The notes under the pieces are model-generated. The model ran no database searches. It was not told where the DNA came from and saw only the letters and a program-made list of their open reading frames with translations. The position numbers were made by a program, and so were the translations under genes. This document shows, in pieces, positions 55,710 to 64,000 of a stretch of DNA of 64,000 bases. This DNA comes from Mycolicibacter minnesotensis. Lineage in GTDB: Bacteria; Actinomycetota; Actinomycetes; Mycobacteriales; Mycobacteriaceae. Each line of letters starts with the position of its first letter. Within the stretch, counting starts at the first letter, position 1. Where the stretch lies: NCBI RefSeq assembly GCF_010731755.1, contig NZ_AP022589.1:1302001-1366000 (forward strand). The letters are read 5' to 3'.

Positions 55710-56413
55710 ACTGCGAGGTCGCTCGCGAGGCGCTCTCGGCCCGCACAGACGGTGAACGTGAGCCCGTACCGGCTGCACGGGTCAACGAGCACCTGTTCAG
55801 CTGTGCGAACTGTCAGGTCTGGTATGAGCGAGCGACCCTACAAGCCCGGCAACTGCGGCCGAAAACGCCGCGGCTGGCGGCCGTCGCCTATTCCCTGCCT
55901 GCCGGGCTTTCACCCGCGCTCACCCGGCAGAGCCGACTCTGGCCGCGCGTAGCTCTGGCCGCGATGGGCGTTATCGAACTGGTGCTGGCCGCGGCACGGG
56001 GCAACACCGGCCGCATGGCGGAACCTGCGTTTCACGAGGGGCCGGTCAGTGCTGGGTTCCCGCTCACCGAGGTTGTCGCCTGGTCGAGCGCGGCCGGCCT
56101 GGCGATGCTGATCACCGCGATACGGCCTAGCCTTGGTACGGGCCTGGCCACGCTACTGGCGGCGTGCACCTCAGTGCTTGCCGTCCTTCTCGTCATCGGC
56201 GGTACTACGGGTGCTGCGACGTTCACCCTCCTCATCAGCTACCTGCCGATCGTCGCTGGCGCGGTTCTGGCAACCCAGGTGAGCCATCGCCCCCAGACCG
56301 CCTTAAGCAGGGTTGCTACCGCTCCGTCGCTGGCCGATATCCTGTTGCCAGACAAAGCCCGGCGTGGACGCAGGCGTGGGCATCTACACTCCGCTGACAA
56401 CCCCGCCGCCTAA
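55706..56413 (+). CDS. Zinc-binding anti-sigma-like (zf-HC2) membrane protein
   Basis: 235 residues. The N-terminal zinc-binding anti-sigma motif has Cys3 and the H-x3-C-x2-C cluster His29, Cys33, Cys36 (NEHLFSCANC). Four transmembrane helices follow (VALAAMGVIELVLAA, VVAWSSAAGLAMLITAI, LLAACTSVLAVLLVIGG, TFTLLISYLPIVAGAVLA). GTG start with a 4-base overlap on the HMA gene. The arrangement is that of a membrane anti-sigma factor; the partner sigma factor is not in the window. SigC is the natural suspect since it controls this regulon in M. tuberculosis. Confidence 0.8.
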   Translation: MNCEVAREALSARTDGEREPVPAARVNEHLFSCANCQVWYERATLQARQLRPKTPRLAAVAYSLPAGLSPALTRQSRLWPRVALAAMGVIELVLAAARGNTGRMAEPAFHEGPVSAGFPLTEVVAWSSAAGLAMLITAIRPSLGTGLATLLAACTSVLAVLLVIGGTTGAATFTLLISYLPIVAGAVLATQVSHRPQTALSRVATAPSLADILLPDKARRGRRRGHLHSADNPAA

Positions 56414-56461
56414 GCCTCCGGGTTCACATTCACCGGCGCATGTCCGGGACGAGAGGCGATA

Positions 56462-58417
56462 ATGCGGACGGTATCGGGCACGGCAGCCACTTTTCGCGGC
56501 ATCCACGTGTTGATCATCGGATACGTCACGGCGCTAGCAGGTTTGGTCGGCTACGCGCTCATCACACGTGATCGCCACTTCGCCGCCGCCGGAAACTCCT
56601 TTCCCGGCAATGCGACCAGTATCGCCGCCCTAACGGGCTATTTCACGGCAACCCTGTCCGGGATGGTCGTGCTCGGCTTACTCATCTACATCGTGGTGAC
56701 CGCCCGCCCAGACAGTCGCGGGTTGATCGACGTGGACACATTTCGCGTACACGTCATCACCGAGCGCGTCGCGGCGCTGTGGGCGCTCACCGCTGTGGCG
56801 ATGATCCCCTTGCAGGCGGCAAACACCAATGGGATCCCTGTATTGCGGCTGCTCGATTCGGGGGCGTTCTTCGACGCCCTCGGTGCCACCGAGACCGCGC
56901 GCGGTTGGGTAATCGTCGCCGCGTTCGCCGGCTTGATCGCACTGGCACTGCGCAGGACGGTCCGTTGGCTGGGCCACACCATGGTGCTGATCCCCGCACT
57001 GATCGCAGTCGTTGCCCTACCCGTGACCGGCAACGCCGGTCAGGGACCTAACCACGACTACTCGACCAGCGCCATGATCGTCTTCGTACCGGCCGTGGCG
57101 GTCGTCATTGGGATGAAGATGGGCGCGGCCCTGACGCCCCTCGCCCCTCTGGCCCGTCGGCGCGCCCTGCTGATCAGCTGGATTACCGGCGGGATCGCTA
57201 TCCTTTACGGACTGGTGCTGCTGGCATTCCTGTTGGGTCCGACCACGCCGACTCAATCGGACTTCGGGATGCTGGCACTGCTTGCCGCCGGAGCCCTGGC
57301 CACTGTGTGGGTCGGAGACGTCATCGCCCTCCGCACGCGCAAAACTCCGACGGACCGCGCCGCAGTCATCGGTGCGCTGATCATGCTCGTTGTCGTCGCG
57401 GCCATATCGGCCATGGAGATCCAGGTGGCGCCGGCTCTGCTGGCCCGTCGCCTCAGCGCATGGGACGTTTTCTTGGGCTACGAACTGCCCGGATCGCCAA
57501 CCGTGTTGCGCCTGTTGGCCTTCTGGCGCTTCGATCTGTTCATCGGCGCTGGGGCTATCGTGCTCGCCGGCCTGTACATCGCTGGTGCCACGCATCTGCG
57601 ACGCAGAGGTGACGCATGGCCAATGGGACGGACCACGGCGTGGCTGCTGGGCTGCATGATCCTGGTATTCGTCACCAGCTCCGGGGTCGGCGCCTACGGC
57701 GCGGCGATGTTCAGCGTCCACATGAGCCAGCACATGGTTCTCAACATGCTCGTACCAGTGCTCCTGGTTCTCGGGGCACCGGCCACGCTCATGCTGCGAA
57801 CGCTGCCGAAGGCGGAACCCGGCCAACTGCCACGCCCCCGGGACTGGCTATTGCTTCTGCTGCATTCCTGGCCGACACGGTGGCTCTCACACCCGGCAAT
57901 AGCGTTCACTCTGTTCGTGGGTTCGCTCTACGTGGTCTACTTCACGCCGCTGCTCGACACCCTCCTTCGGTACCACTGGGGCCACCAGTTCATGGCTGTG
58001 CATTTCATCCTCACCGGCTACCTGTTCTTCTGGGGCATTATCGGTACTGATCCCGGACCACGACGCCTTCCGTTTCTCGGCCGACTCGGCTTGCTCTTCG
58101 CTGTCATGCCGTTCCACGCGTTCTTCGGTATCGCTCTCATGACCTCCGCGATCGCACTGGGCGCACGGTTCTACTCCAAGCTTCAGATTCCATGGCTGCC
58201 CGACTTGATCGCCGATCAACATCTGGGGGGCGCTATCGCTTGGGGCTCAAGCGAGTTGCCGGTGATCATCGTCATTGTCGCTCTGATCACCCTTTGGGCA
58301 AGACAAGACCGCCGCGACGCCGCGCGCAGTGACCGGCACGCCGGCGCGGACTACGCCACCGATGAACTCGACGCCTATAACGCCATGCTGCGAGAGCTCG
58401 CCCGAACGCGCCGCTAG
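56462..58417 (+). CDS. CopD/CtaG-domain membrane protein (Rv0102)
   Basis: 651 residues, about 14 transmembrane helices. The N-terminal half is a CopD copper-import domain; the C-terminal half is a caa3-type CtaG domain with MFSVHMSQHMVLNML and VHFILTGYLFFWGIIG, rich in His/Met copper-binding candidates. It should move copper across the membrane toward cytochrome oxidase assembly. Starts 48 bases after the anti-sigma-like gene. In M. tuberculosis Rv0102 likewise follows nrp, supporting copper supply to respiration as the system's purpose. Confidence 0.9.
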   Translation: MRTVSGTAATFRGIHVLIIGYVTALAGLVGYALITRDRHFAAAGNSFPGNATSIAALTGYFTATLSGMVVLGLLIYIVVTARPDSRGLIDVDTFRVHVITERVAALWALTAVAMIPLQAANTNGIPVLRLLDSGAFFDALGATETARGWVIVAAFAGLIALALRRTVRWLGHTMVLIPALIAVVALPVTGNAGQGPNHDYSTSAMIVFVPAVAVVIGMKMGAALTPLAPLARRRALLISWITGGIAILYGLVLLAFLLGPTTPTQSDFGMLALLAAGALATVWVGDVIALRTRKTPTDRAAVIGALIMLVVVAAISAMEIQVAPALLARRLSAWDVFLGYELPGSPTVLRLLAFWRFDLFIGAGAIVLAGLYIAGATHLRRRGDAWPMGRTTAWLLGCMILVFVTSSGVGAYGAAMFSVHMSQHMVLNMLVPVLLVLGAPATLMLRTLPKAEPGQLPRPRDWLLLLLHSWPTRWLSHPAIAFTLFVGSLYVVYFTPLLDTLLRYHWGHQFMAVHFILTGYLFFWGIIGTDPGPRRLPFLGRLGLLFAVMPFHAFFGIALMTSAIALGARFYSKLQIPWLPDLIADQHLGGAIAWGSSELPVIIVIVALITLWARQDRRDAARSDRHAGADYATDELDAYNAMLRELARTRR

Positions 58418-58485
58418 ATCAAAAGTGCCTCGAACCGCACAGGCGGGCCCGCGCATCCTGCGGTCAGTCGCGAACCGAAACCCAA

Positions 58486-60726
58486 TCAGTCCCTGCCGAC
58501 ATTGCGCAGCCGGAGACTGTTGGAAACGACGAAAAACGATGAGAACGCCATCGCGGCACTGGCCACAAGTGGATTGAGCAAGCCTGCAGCGGCAATGGGG
58601 ATGGCGGCGACGTTGTAGCCAAACGCCCAGAGCATGTTGATCCGGATGGTCCGCAACGTCGCCAGAGAGAGATCGAGCGCCTGAGGAACGGAGTCCAGAT
58701 TCTCCCGTACCAAGATGATGTCCGCAGCGCCCAGGGCCACGTCGGTGCCACGTCCGATTGCCAAGCCCAAGTCCGCCGATACCAGGGCCGGACCATCATT
58801 GATGCCGTCGCCGACCATCGCCACGACCCGGCCCCGCTCCCGCAGCTGCTCGATGATGTCGACCTTGCCTTCGGGTAGAACCTCGGCGACGACTTCATCG
58901 ATCCCGACCTGGGCCGCGACGGTGCCTGCGGCCGTGGAGTTATCACCGGTGAGCAGTATCGTGCGCAGCCCGCGTCGGTGCAGCCCTGCGATGGCGTTCG
59001 CCGCCGATTCCTTGACCGCGTCGGCCACCGCAACCGCTCCGGCGACTACGCCATCGAGGGCCACGAACACGACTGTGTCGCCGTCACTCTCGTGGTCACG
59101 CCGAAAGTACGACAAGTCTTTCGGAACATCGCCGCTGGGGGACACCCATGAGGGGCGACCCACCTGGACACATTGGCCGTCGACGATCCCGGTCACCCCC
59201 CTACCGGCGAAGGAGACGAAATCATCGACCTGCCGGCGCTCCGCGGTGGCCGAAAGTATGGCGGTACCCACCGCGTGCTCAGACGCTGCCTCCACGGCAG
59301 CCGCCAGCGCAACCACCTCGTCCCGGGTTCTACCCTGGGCCACCCAGACAGCGGTAACCGCCAGTTTGCCGGTCGTCAGTGTCCCGGTCTTGTCGAAGAT
59401 GACGGTGTCCACCGCGCGAATGGTCTCTAGCGCCCGATGCCCCTTGAGGAAGATGCCAAGCTGTGCACCGCGCCCGGAGGCCACCATCATCGCGGTCGGA
59501 GTTGCGAGCCCCAAGGCACAGGGGCAGGCGATCACCAGCACGGCCAGAGCGGCAGAGAATGCATGGTCCATTCCGGCTCCGGCCAACCACCAACTGACGG
59601 CAGTCGCCGCGGCGATCGCGAACACGACGGGGACGAAGACCGAGGCGATTCGGTCTGCCAATCGCTGCGCGTTGGCCTTCTGAGCTTGGGCGGCCTCCAC
59701 CAAGCGGACCATCCCAGCAAAGTGGGTGTCGGCTCCCACCGCCGCGGCTTCGACGATCAGACGGCCGTCCAACACCACCGTGCCACCGATGACGCTGTCG
59801 CCGGGCTGCACACGTGTCGGCTTGGATTCGCCGGTCATGGCGCTCATGTCCACTGCCGCTGCGCCCTCTGCCACCAAACCGTCGGCGGCAATGGTCTCTC
59901 CCGGCCGCACCACAAAACGCTGCTGCTCCTTGAGCTGGATCGCTGGAATGGAGATCTCGGTTGCGTCCTCGAGAAGCACCGAAACACTCTTCGCACTCAG
60001 AGCTGCCAAGGCACGCAGTGCATCACCGGCCTGAGATTTCGCTCGGGCCTCAAAATATCTGCCCGCCAACACAAAGACTGTTACACCGGCAGCGACTTCC
60101 AGGTAGATGGGGTCGCTGGCCATCAATGCTTGCCAAATTCCGCTGGTCTGGCGAGGTGGACCTTTAACGGCGAAGATCGTGATGAGAGACCACACAGTGG
60201 CTGCACTGATGCCCACCGAAATCAGAGATTCCATCGACGCGGCGCCGTGTCGCGCATTGCGCAGCGCGACGACGTGGAAAGGCCAGGCGGCCCAGGTAAC
60301 GATCGGGGCTGCCAGGGCAGTCAGCAGCCACGCCCACCCCGTAAACCGGGTGTCCGGTACCACTGCGAACATCACCGACAGGTCAGCAAGCGGAACGAAC
60401 AGAACCGCCGCGACCAGTAGCCGCATCAGCAGGCTCTTGGCCCGCGCCGCATCCGGATCGTCTTCACCGAAGTCGGGGCCCGATCTCGGCTCCGCCGCAT
60501 AGCCGGCGCTGCGCACCACCTCACACAGAGTTTCCGCGCTGACGGTCGCGGGCGCATCGACGGTCGCGACTCGGGTCGCGAAATTCACTGACGCCGCAAC
60601 CCCGTCGAGTCTGTTGAGCTTGTTCTGCACACGTGCGGCACACGCACCACAAGACATGCCTGACACATCGAGCTCGACGCGGTGCTGTTTGGCGACATTG
60701 ACGTCGCCGGCCTCTTGTAACGTCAT
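58486..60726 (-). CDS. ctpB: CtpB-like P1B copper-transporting ATPase
   Basis: 746-residue copper P-type ATPase. N-terminal HMA domain with GMSCGAC (Cys26, Cys29); CPC metal site at residues 401-403; phosphorylation Asp445 in [21 protein letters not shown] for nucleotide binding. Convergent with the CopD/CtaG gene (68-base gap). The ATG follows AAGGAA. Placed next to the operon as Rv0103c is. Transport direction, import for cuproenzymes or export, is not readable from sequence. Confidence 0.95.
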   Translation of the reverse strand: MTLQEAGDVNVAKQHRVELDVSGMSCGACAARVQNKLNRLDGVAASVNFATRVATVDAPATVSAETLCEVVRSAGYAAEPRSGPDFGEDDPDAARAKSLLMRLLVAAVLFVPLADLSVMFAVVPDTRFTGWAWLLTALAAPIVTWAAWPFHVVALRNARHGAASMESLISVGISAATVWSLITIFAVKGPPRQTSGIWQALMASDPIYLEVAAGVTVFVLAGRYFEARAKSQAGDALRALAALSAKSVSVLLEDATEISIPAIQLKEQQRFVVRPGETIAADGLVAEGAAAVDMSAMTGESKPTRVQPGDSVIGGTVVLDGRLIVEAAAVGADTHFAGMVRLVEAAQAQKANAQRLADRIASVFVPVVFAIAAATAVSWWLAGAGMDHAFSAALAVLVIACPCALGLATPTAMMVASGRGAQLGIFLKGHRALETIRAVDTVIFDKTGTLTTGKLAVTAVWVAQGRTRDEVVALAAAVEAASEHAVGTAILSATAERRQVDDFVSFAGRGVTGIVDGQCVQVGRPSWVSPSGDVPKDLSYFRRDHESDGDTVVFVALDGVVAGAVAVADAVKESAANAIAGLHRRGLRTILLTGDNSTAAGTVAAQVGIDEVVAEVLPEGKVDIIEQLRERGRVVAMVGDGINDGPALVSADLGLAIGRGTDVALGAADIILVRENLDSVPQALDLSLATLRTIRINMLWAFGYNVAAIPIAAAGLLNPLVASAAMAFSSFFVVSNSLRLRNVGRD

Positions 60727-60826
60727 TTCGTTCCTTGCTTGCCGTACTCGCAGGTGCGAGCCCGCCAGACCGGTCCGGTCAGCCCGATCAACGCTACTCC
60801 CGCAGCAATCGCGATTGCCGACGGTG

Positions 60827-61675
60827 TCAGGCCAGCCGGGTGATCTCCACGATCACGTCCAAGTCCGCTGCCTCACCGCCGATGTAGGTGCCTTTCAACG
60901 GGGTCACATCCGAATAATCCCGACCCAGCCCTACAGAAACATGCCGTTCGGTGATCGGGACGTCGTTGGTCGGGTCATACCCCGACCACGCCCCGGTCCA
61001 CGCTTCGATCCACGCGTGGCTCTCCCCCTCGACCGTCTCCCCGATCGCGCCGTCGGCCTTGGGGTGCAGGTATCCCGAGACGTAACGCGAGGGGATCCCC
61101 ACGCTGCGCAACAACACCAAAGTGAGGTGTGCGTAGTCCTGGCAGACGCCCTTCTTCTCCGTCCAGGCATCGATCGCCGAGCTGTGCACCCCGGTGGTAC
61201 CGGGCACGTAGTCCATTTCCGAATAGACCCACGAGCACACCGCCTGTACCGCCTCGCGAGGCTGCAGCCCCTTGACCAGCCTTCGGGCGGTGGCGGCCAA
61301 TGTGCGGTTGCGGGGAACGTACGCGGTGTAGGTGAGAAATTCGTAGAATCTGTCGATCACGTACTCGCCGGCCAGGTCGTTCCAGTCCACCGGCTCGACA
61401 TCGTCGGGATAGACGTCGGGCTCGGTCTCCACCACCGACGTGCCGGACACCTCGAGTTCCTCGTGTGGAGCGTGCAGATCGAACGCCGTCACGGCGGTTC
61501 CCCAGTAGTCGACGTACCGGTAGGACCGCGTCGCAGGGACGGTCTCCACCCGACTGGAGATCACGTTCTGCCGGCTTCCGCTGCGCGGAGTGATGCGCGC
61601 CTCGTTGTACGACGAGGTGACCGGCGCGTTGTAGGCGAACCCGGTCGAGTGCACCACCCTCATTCGCCAGCTCAC
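60827..61675 (-). CDS. Transglutaminase-like cysteine protease (Rv2409c-like)
   Basis: 282 residues. Catalytic triad visible: Cys in GVCQDYAH, His in ESHAWIEA, Asp in YDPTNDVP. N-terminal beta-domain of the bacterial transglutaminase N type. GTG start overlaps the alpha-E gene stop as GTGA. Part of a conserved three-gene set thought to modify or cleave peptide-like bonds; substrate unknown. Confidence 0.9.
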   Translation of the reverse strand: MSWRMRVVHSTGFAYNAPVTSSYNEARITPRSGSRQNVISSRVETVPATRSYRYVDYWGTAVTAFDLHAPHEELEVSGTSVVETEPDVYPDDVEPVDWNDLAGEYVIDRFYEFLTYTAYVPRNRTLAATARRLVKGLQPREAVQAVCSWVYSEMDYVPGTTGVHSSAIDAWTEKKGVCQDYAHLTLVLLRSVGIPSRYVSGYLHPKADGAIGETVEGESHAWIEAWTGAWSGYDPTNDVPITERHVSVGLGRDYSDVTPLKGTYIGGEAADLDVIVEITRLA

Positions 61676-62673
61676 CGGTCTCCCTCCGCAATCAACTGGC
61701 CGTCGTAATCGCGGCCTCCGCTCGCCCCGGCGCCCGCCCAGGACAGGTACGGGGTCACATGGAAGTACTGTTGCGTCACCGCCTCGGTGACGTCCTTGCA
61801 GGTCTCCTGCAGCCCGGTCAGGCGATCATGCAGGTCTTCCAACAGCAGTCCCGGCGGCATGAACTCCAGGGCGCTGCGCGCCCGGCCGATCAGGCGCTGA
61901 GCTTCGGCCCGGGCCCCCACCCGGCTGTCGTTACGACTGTCGAGCGCCATCAGGCACTGTTCGGCAAGCGTGATCGCATGGAATACCGAACGGGGAAAAA
62001 GCCTGTCCAGCAGCATGAATTCCACCACCCTGTTCGCGTCGAGTGCGCCGCGATAGGTGCGCAGATAGGTGTCATGAGCGCCCGCCGATCGCAACACCGT
62101 GACCCAGGCCGGCGACCCGGATCGATCGCCGGCACGCGAGAGCAGCATTCGGACGGTCATGTCGACTCGCTCGACGGACCGTCCCAGCAGCAGGAAGCGG
62201 TATCCGTCGTCGCGGCTCATGGTGGCGTCGGCCAGTCCGGCGAACATCGCCGACCGATTCTTCACGTACGACAGGTACTCATAGGGTCCCAGCCGACGGG
62301 CAGCCCGTTCGGCTTCACTCAGGCCATTGAAGGTGGTGTTCAGGCACTCCCACATCTCACTGGATGTGACTTCCCTTGCACCACGGGCATTTTCACGCGC
62401 GCGGGCAATACTGTCGGCAATCGATCCCGAGCCGGCACCGGCGTACGCGACACGCTCCGTCAACGTCCATACGTTCTGGGCCTGCCCGATTTCGGGTGGT
62501 TCGAGTCCCAACACCTGCATCACCAGACGGCAGGTGCGGTCGGGATCCACCGTGGCGTCTTCGAGCAGCTGGTGCACCGCCACATCAAGGATGCGGGCGG
62601 TGTCGTCGGCCCGCTCGACGTAGCGGCCGATCCAGAACAACGATTCGGCATTGCGGGCCAGCATCATCGGCAA
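61672..62673 (-). CDS. Alpha-E domain protein (Rv2410c-like)
   Basis: 333 residues of all-helical alpha-E fold starting MLARNAESLFWIGRYVERADDTAR, the family hallmark, then LVMQVLGLEPPEIGQ and SRDDGYRFLLLGRSVERVDMTVRMLLSR. Always found with the ATP-grasp and transglutaminase partners; function unknown, perhaps a carrier or scaffold. The ATG overlaps the ATP-grasp stop by 10 bases. Confidence 0.9.
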   Translation of the reverse strand: MPMMLARNAESLFWIGRYVERADDTARILDVAVHQLLEDATVDPDRTCRLVMQVLGLEPPEIGQAQNVWTLTERVAYAGAGSGSIADSIARARENARGAREVTSSEMWECLNTTFNGLSEAERAARRLGPYEYLSYVKNRSAMFAGLADATMSRDDGYRFLLLGRSVERVDMTVRMLLSRAGDRSGSPAWVTVLRSAGAHDTYLRTYRGALDANRVVEFMLLDRLFPRSVFHAITLAEQCLMALDSRNDSRVGARAEAQRLIGRARSALEFMPPGLLLEDLHDRLTGLQETCKDVTEAVTQQYFHVTPYLSWAGAGASGGRDYDGQLIAEGDR

Positions 62674-64000
62674 TCACCACCGTCAGCTTGCTGTTGCTGT
62701 TGCTGTTGCTGTTGCAGCAGGTCGGTTCCGGGCAGCCCCGGGCCCTGATCGGCGGCGTTGTCGGTCGGCAGGTCTTGGTGGCGCACCAGCTGATCACCGG
62801 ACAACTCGTGCTCCTTGTCCGCCCTGCGTGGCGCCAGCACCCAGGTGTCCTTGGAGCCACCGCCCTGGCTCGAGTTGACCACCATGGAACCCTCCGTCAG
62901 CGCCACCCGAGTCAGGCCGCCGGGCAGTACCCAGACGTCCTCACCGTCGTTGACCGCGAACGGCCGCAGGTCGACATGCCTGGGGGCCAGGCGATCTCCC
63001 ACCTTGGTGGGGACGGTGGACAGCTGCACCACCGGCTGCGCGATCCAGTCCCGCGGACTTGCCTTGATCTTCTTGGCCAGCGCGTTGAGTTCCTTTCGGG
63101 TCGCCTGCGGACCGAACACGATTCCATACCCGCCCGATCCCTCGACGGGCTTGACCACCAATTCCTCAATACGGTCCAGGACTTCATCGCATTCTTCGTC
63201 CAGCCAGCAGCGCAGCGTATCGACGTTGGACAGAATCGGTTTTTCGCCCAGGTAGTACCTGATGATCTGAGGAACGTAGGTGTAGATGAGCTTGTCGTCA
63301 CCCACCCCATTGCCCACCGCACTACTGATCACCACATTGCCCGCGCGGGCCGCGTTGACCAGTCCGGGCACACCGAGCACCGAATCGGACCGGAATTGCA
63401 GCGGGTCCAGATACTCGTCGTCGATACGGCGGTAGATGACGTCGACGCGCTGCTCACCCTCAGTGGTGCTCATGTACACGATGTTGTCCCGGCAGAACAG
63501 GTCTCGTCCCTCGACCAACTCCACGCCCATCTGACGGGCCAGCAGTGAATGCTCGAAATAGGCCGAGTTGGACGCACCCGGAGTCATCACCGCCACCGTC
63601 GGGTCGGCCTCGTTGGACGCCGCAGCCGCCCGCAAAGCCCGCAACAGATGGCTGGCGTAGTCGCCGACCTGTCGCACCCGGTGCGAGGCGAACAGGTCTG
63701 GAAAGACCCGCGCCATGGTGCGACGGTTCTCCATCACATAGGACACACCAGACGGAGAGCGCAGATTGTCCTCGAGCACGCGGAACTCGCCCTGGTCGTC
63801 ACGCACCAGATCGATTCCGGCGACATGGATGCGAACCCCGTTGGGCGGCTTGATGCCGGCAGCCTGACGGTGGAAATGGGCGCACGAGGTGACCAGCCGC
63901 TTAGGCACCACGCCATCGCGCAGGATCTCCTGGTCGTCATAGATGTCGGCCAGAAAGCGCTCCAGGGCTCGCACCCGCTGCGCGATACCGCGCTCCAGCT
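62664..64000 (-). CDS. Circularly permuted ATP-grasp type 2 protein (Rv2411c-like), 5' end outside the window
   Basis: About 445 visible residues of a protein that is about 550 in M. tuberculosis; the N-terminus continues past 64000. Segments GIDLVRDDQGEFRVLEDNLRSP, MTPGASNSAYFEHSLLARQMG and LVVKPVEGSGGYGIVFG are the permuted ATP-grasp signature; such proteins form peptide or amide bonds. The C-terminus has a nine-Gln run (LLQQQQQQQQQADGGDCR) coded by a TTGCTG microsatellite, possibly variable in length. Start codon of the alpha-E gene lies inside its end. Confidence 0.9.
   Translation of the reverse strand, partial: LERGIAQRVRALERFLADIYDDQEILRDGVVPKRLVTSCAHFHRQAAGIKPPNGVRIHVAGIDLVRDDQGEFRVLEDNLRSPSGVSYVMENRRTMARVFPDLFASHRVRQVGDYASHLLRALRAAAASNEADPTVAVMTPGASNSAYFEHSLLARQMGVELVEGRDLFCRDNIVYMSTTEGEQRVDVIYRRIDDEYLDPLQFRSDSVLGVPGLVNAARAGNVVISSAVGNGVGDDKLIYTYVPQIIRYYLGEKPILSNVDTLRCWLDEECDEVLDRIEELVVKPVEGSGGYGIVFGPQATRKELNALAKKIKASPRDWIAQPVVQLSTVPTKVGDRLAPRHVDLRPFAVNDGEDVWVLPGGLTRVALTEGSMVVNSSQGGGSKDTWVLAPRRADKEHELSGDQLVRHQDLPTDNAADQGPGLPGTDLLQQQQQQQQQADGGDCR
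62688..62717. repeat. TTGCTG hexanucleotide microsatellite in the ATP-grasp gene
   Basis: Four exact TTGCTG units (62688-62711) followed by TTGCAG, encoding CAG/CAA glutamine codons on the minus strand. In-frame because the unit is six bases, so slippage would change the poly-Gln length by two without shifting the frame. Located 15 bases from the alpha-E gene start. Confidence 0.85.

Noticed and set aside
58418..58485. Terminator hairpin between the CopD/CtaG gene and ctpB
   Set aside because: CCGCA..AGG can pair with CCTGCGG only with a bulge and a long loop; too weak to call.

Overview
The window is high-GC actinobacterial DNA that I assign to the family Mycobacteriaceae. Reasons are the gene order matching the Mycobacterium tuberculosis Rv3573c-Rv3623 segment, mycobacterial marker genes (carD, lsr2, mhuD, lpqE, lpqF, lpqG, a PPE protein, an MmpL transporter, a DUF222/13E12 gene) and GTG/ATG starts with 1-10 bp overlaps. 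I cannot name the species from sequence alone. M. tuberculosis locus names below are recalled homologues, not search results. No intergenic stretch exceeds about 300 bp, and I saw no rRNA, tRNA, CRISPR array or insertion sequence.

Region 1 (1-39.2 kb) is housekeeping backbone. It runs: FadE34-like dehydrogenase (cut by the window edge) and divergent kstR with a perfect KstR box; an MFS permease, an MBL-fold protein and an ArsB2-like permease; glycerophosphodiesterase, 23S rRNA methylase and cysS; ispF, ispD and carD; lpqE and radA; a membrane protein, canB and mutY; a hydrolase, mhuD and lpqF; clpC1, lsr2 and lysS; coaX, panD, panC and a DUF2520 protein (coenzyme A supply); two membrane proteins, then folK, folB, folP and folE (folate) and ftsH; ephA, a luciferase-like oxidoreductase, an alcohol dehydrogenase, an SCO6745-family protein and lpqG. 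Two departures from the usual order stand out. disA, normally directly after radA, is absent, and a repeat-rich exported protein gene sits antiparallel between cysS and ispF.

Region 2 (39.2-46.4 kb) is an accessory junction: a small membrane protein, a DUF222-HNH gene whose start codon lies inside a perfect SOS box, a large MmpL transporter, an exported GjpA-like protein and a TcmP-like methyltransferase.

Region 3 (46.5-60.7 kb) is the most interesting. It is an isonitrile-lipopeptide (chalkophore, copper-scavenging) operon like M. tuberculosis Rv0096-Rv0102, followed by a convergent ctpB-like copper P-type ATPase. Genes in order are PPE1-like, non-haem iron isonitrile synthase, FcoT-like thioesterase, FadD10-like ligase, acyl carrier protein, NRPS, a small HMA copper-binding protein, a zinc-binding anti-sigma-like membrane protein and a CopD/CtaG membrane protein. 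Most junctions overlap by 4-8 bp. The NRPS has one module (C-A-PCP-reductase), unlike the two-module M. tuberculosis enzyme I recall, so a different product is likely. The HMA and anti-sigma-like genes embedded in the operon tie it physically to copper handling.

Region 4 (60.8-64 kb) is the conserved trio of transglutaminase-like protease, alpha-E protein and circularly permuted ATP-grasp protein (Rv2409c-Rv2411c type), the last cut by the window edge and carrying a short in-frame TTGCTG microsatellite.
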